Shown piece by piece: positions 62,191 through 64,000 of a DNA stretch of 64,000 bases (the first letter of the stretch is position 1; each line of letters begins with the position of its first letter). The DNA comes from Acidobacteriota bacterium. Lineage in GTDB: Bacteria; Acidobacteriota; Blastocatellia; Pyrinomonadales; Pyrinomonadaceae. Made by a program: the position numbers and the translations under genes. The notes beneath the pieces are model-generated. The model did not search any database. It was not told the DNA's origin and was given only the letters and a program-made list of their open reading frames with translations. The stretch covers positions 1 to 64,000 of the forward strand of contig JAIVJV010000015.1 in NCBI GenBank assembly GCA_020199835.1, written 5' to 3'.

Positions 62191-62904
62191 TTATTGAGCT
62201 ACCTTGTCCGCACTCATCCGCAGCAGCCGGTAACGTAGCGCGATGTTGCGCACGTAGTTAACCGTTTCAGCATAAGGAGGGATTCCATTATTCCGAATTC
62301 CCCTACGATTAATCACTTTTCCGTTACTCAGAATCACCCTCCTACCATACAGATAAGCCTCAACTGATCCTGGCCCCGCATTGTACGCTGCGAGCGCCAA
62401 CGCCACATTCCCATTAAACCTGTCCAGCAACCACACAAGATACGCCACACCCCCTCGGATCGATTCCTGTGGATCGTGAGGATCTCGAACATTGAACTTT
62501 GCCGCTGTCTCTGGCATGAGCTGCATAAGTCCTCGCGCGTTCTTTTCAGAAACTGCATCTGACCTAAAACGCGATTCCTGCCAGACAATGGCAACAACAA
62601 GATTAGGGTCGATATTATAACGCGCTGCCTCTTTATATATCGCTTGCCGCACCGCCAGTGCTTCCGGTCTTCTATCAACCTTCAAGTGTCCCGACGATCG
62701 CCGCTTGCTTACATGATTCGTAATACTCTCGGTTGCTGCAGGGCGCCCTAGCCCGCTTTCTTCTTCACCCCGCTCTAAAAAACTCACGTCACCATCGCTA
62801 ATACGAAGTCTCTGACCTAAAATCACGTCTGATCCCACACACAACGTAAGTATTAAAACCAAAAGTCGGCAAAGCAAAACGCTCGAATAATCAAATGATG
62901 ACAT
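62191..62904 (-). CDS. Lytic transglycosylase (SLT domain)
   Basis: A protein of 237 residues with an N-terminal signal segment (SSVLLCRLLVLILTLCVGSD), a linker, and a C-terminal SLT domain (about 90-225). The catalytic Glu is in LVVAIVWQESRFRSDAVS; the family motifs GLMQLMPETAAKF, NIRGG-type SIRGGVAYLVWLLDRF and ALAAYNAGPGSVEAY follow. It cuts peptidoglycan between MurNAc and GlcNAc, often to make room for envelope machines such as pili. ATG 62904; it lies 20 bases before the NtrC-like gene and may be in one operon with it. The prepilin gene starts 410 bases away on the other strand. Confidence 0.92.
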   Translation of the reverse strand: MSSFDYSSVLLCRLLVLILTLCVGSDVILGQRLRISDGDVSFLERGEEESGLGRPAATESITNHVSKRRSSGHLKVDRRPEALAVRQAIYKEAARYNIDPNLVVAIVWQESRFRSDAVSEKNARGLMQLMPETAAKFNVRDPHDPQESIRGGVAYLVWLLDRFNGNVALALAAYNAGPGSVEAYLYGRRVILSNGKVINRRGIRNNGIPPYAETVNYVRNIALRYRLLRMSADKVAQ

Positions 62905-63013
62905 GACGTCTCTTCCACATTCGAAAATCTCACCGCGTTGCCCCTCAGCAAATCAAAGTCCAAAACCAGACACAGGGAATTCTTCACTAAACATCTACTG
63001 TCAAAGAACACAC

Positions 63014-63064
63014 TGGCGGATTTTCCGCCACCTCTTCTTCGAACCACTGTCAGTTTTTCCGCCA
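63014..63064. promoter_or_regulatory. Palindrome and half-site, possible activator binding sites
   Basis: TGGCGGA-TTT-TCCGCCA is a perfect inverted repeat at 63014-63030. A second half-site TTTTCCGCCA lies at 63055-63064. They are 50-100 bases upstream of the sigma-54-like promoter, as expected for enhancer sites of an NtrC-family regulator. Confidence 0.55.
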
Positions 63065-63115
63065 CTCCGCTCTTGAAGCTGCCAAATAACGCCCGTCAAT
63101 AGTTGAAAACGCAAA

Positions 63116-63131
63116 CGGCACAGGACATGCA
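63116..63131 (+). promoter_or_regulatory. Sigma-54-like promoter before the prepilin gene
   Basis: CGGCAC-AGGAC-ATGCA matches the consensus TGGCAC-N5-TTGCA at all but two positions, with the critical GG (63117-63118) and GC (63129-63130) 12 bases apart. It lies 183 bases before ATG 63314. Confidence 0.55.
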
Positions 63132-63313
63132 CTGCAACTTTCGCCTGTGGTCCAAGGCCCAAAACGCCAAACGCCACACGCGCAAAAACGAAGAGATGAA
63201 AAATATAAGTTCGTCTTTCGCGAGTTTGATGCGGTTACGCGCCAACAAGTAACACGCAAGGTCCCTTGCAAGCGTGCGGCTCTGCGACCTTTCAATTTTT
63301 CTAAATCCTAACT

Positions 63314-64000
63314 ATGAAACCGTCATTGCCGGCTTCAAAAATTATTGTCTCCAACCGCGCTCCTGGTTTCTCGCTTGTCGAGCTTCTAATCGTTTGTGCG
63401 ATCGTGAGCATAGTTGCTGCGATTGCACTCGCCTCCTTGGCTAATCGTGACCAAGCTACCCGGTTTCAGGCTGATGTTGCATCCCGCATCCGCGAACGTC
63501 GCGCCTCGGCAATCAGAATCAACGCCTTAACAGAGGCCACGGCACTTGAAAACTTCCGACAGCCTCCCATCGGCATTGACTTTGCTAACCTTCCGACAAC
63601 TGCCGCGCTCGTCGTTGACGGTGAAGCTGCCCGAACAGCTTTCAAACCCCCGAATACTCCAGGCACGGAAGGAACATGGAATTTCGTCTACCAGGGACGA
63701 CAACTTCAGATACCTACCGGATGGCGCATTGCCAACTCCGCTTCGCAGCTCTCCCCATTACCTTTAATACCGTTGGGCGTACCAACTACGTCATTTAGTT
63801 TCACATCGGATGGCAGACTCGACGCTGCTTCACTTCCGCCTGGATCTTCAAACACTAACCCCAACGCAGAGAGTCCTTTTCCAACCATTTACTTAACAAA
63901 CGGAAATGCAGGACGTGCCGTAGCAGTGCATCCCTCTGGATTGATTGAGTTCTGGCAATACGACGAGACAGGCCATAGATGGAACGGCTTTTCCAATCGC
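63314..64000 (+). CDS. Type IV prepilin-like protein, N-terminal methylation signal (3' end outside window)
   Basis: The frame is open from ATG 63314 to the right edge, 229 codons. After a basic leader of 18 residues comes the prepilin cleavage and methylation site GFSLVELLIVCAIVSIVAAI, with Glu at +5 of the mature protein. The hydrophobic helix that packs pilins or type II secretion pseudopilins together follows, and then a Pro/Asn/Thr-rich globular part with GTWNFVYQGRQLQIPTGW and FSFTSDGRLDAASLPPGSS. The size and lack of a clear pilin disulfide so far fit a minor pilin or a GspH-like pseudopilin as well as a major pilin. Sigma-54-like promoter upstream. Confidence 0.9.
   Translation, partial: MKPSLPASKIIVSNRAPGFSLVELLIVCAIVSIVAAIALASLANRDQATRFQADVASRIRERRASAIRINALTEATALENFRQPPIGIDFANLPTTAALVVDGEAARTAFKPPNTPGTEGTWNFVYQGRQLQIPTGWRIANSASQLSPLPLIPLGVPTTSFSFTSDGRLDAASLPPGSSNTNPNAESPFPTIYLTNGNAGRAVAVHPSGLIEFWQYDETGHRWNGFSNR

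Overview
The window looks like chromosomal DNA of a soil or sediment Acidobacteriota-type bacterium. This is an inference from an Oar-like TonB receptor with an N-terminal carboxypeptidase-regulatory repeat, DUF5666 and DUF3179 proteins, a CXXCH-plus-TPR cytochrome and moderate GC. There are no rRNA genes, CRISPR arrays or complete insertion sequences.

1-25.3 kb, all on the minus strand, is one biosynthetic gene cluster read from right to left. Its order is: flavin-dependent halogenase; a stand-alone adenylation-carrier protein whose adenylation domain is interrupted by a methyltransferase; a membrane M28 peptidase; chorismate mutase, prephenate dehydrogenase and DAHP synthase; a small SnoaL-like protein; a SyrP/TauD-type oxygenase; a CmlA-type diiron beta-hydroxylase; a DUF5666 protein; a TonB-dependent receptor; a fatty-acyl-AMP ligase broken by a deletion; and a multimodular NRPS (C-A-T-C-A-T-C...) that leaves the window on the left. 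Together they suggest a chlorinated, beta-hydroxylated and methylated aromatic amino acid built into a peptide, possibly once acylated.

25.3-27.3 kb is decayed DNA: a subtilase fragment, short repeats and a 5' tRNA half.

27.3-50.8 kb holds an ECF sigma/anti-sigma pair and a set of metal, redox and selenium genes. I find a recurring two-block promoter, GGAATAA-(fixed gap)-ACTT, at eight places, including both directions around the sigma gene, in front of the selenocysteine tRNA gene, and in front of several exported-protein or membrane-protein genes. The same stretch has two genes with an in-frame TGA exactly where homologues have cysteine: a peroxiredoxin (UPYC) and a rhodanese (SPTUHAS). 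Each TGA is followed by a SECIS-like hairpin. It also has the arsenosugar/selenodomain locus: radical SAM ArsS, peroxidase-like protein, two transferases, sterol-desaturase-like protein, a broken ArsM methyltransferase and a 49-residue Cys-rich protein.

50.8-56.4 kb is mixed: a frameshifted flavin disulfide reductase, a HEPN-like protein and a short ATP-dependent DNA ligase. 56.4-64 kb carries two histidine kinases, a sigma-54 activator, a lytic transglycosylase and a prepilin gene with a sigma-54-like promoter and palindromic upstream site.

Several genes are broken by deletions or by one- or two-base indels. These may be real decay or assembly error, and they are marked as such.
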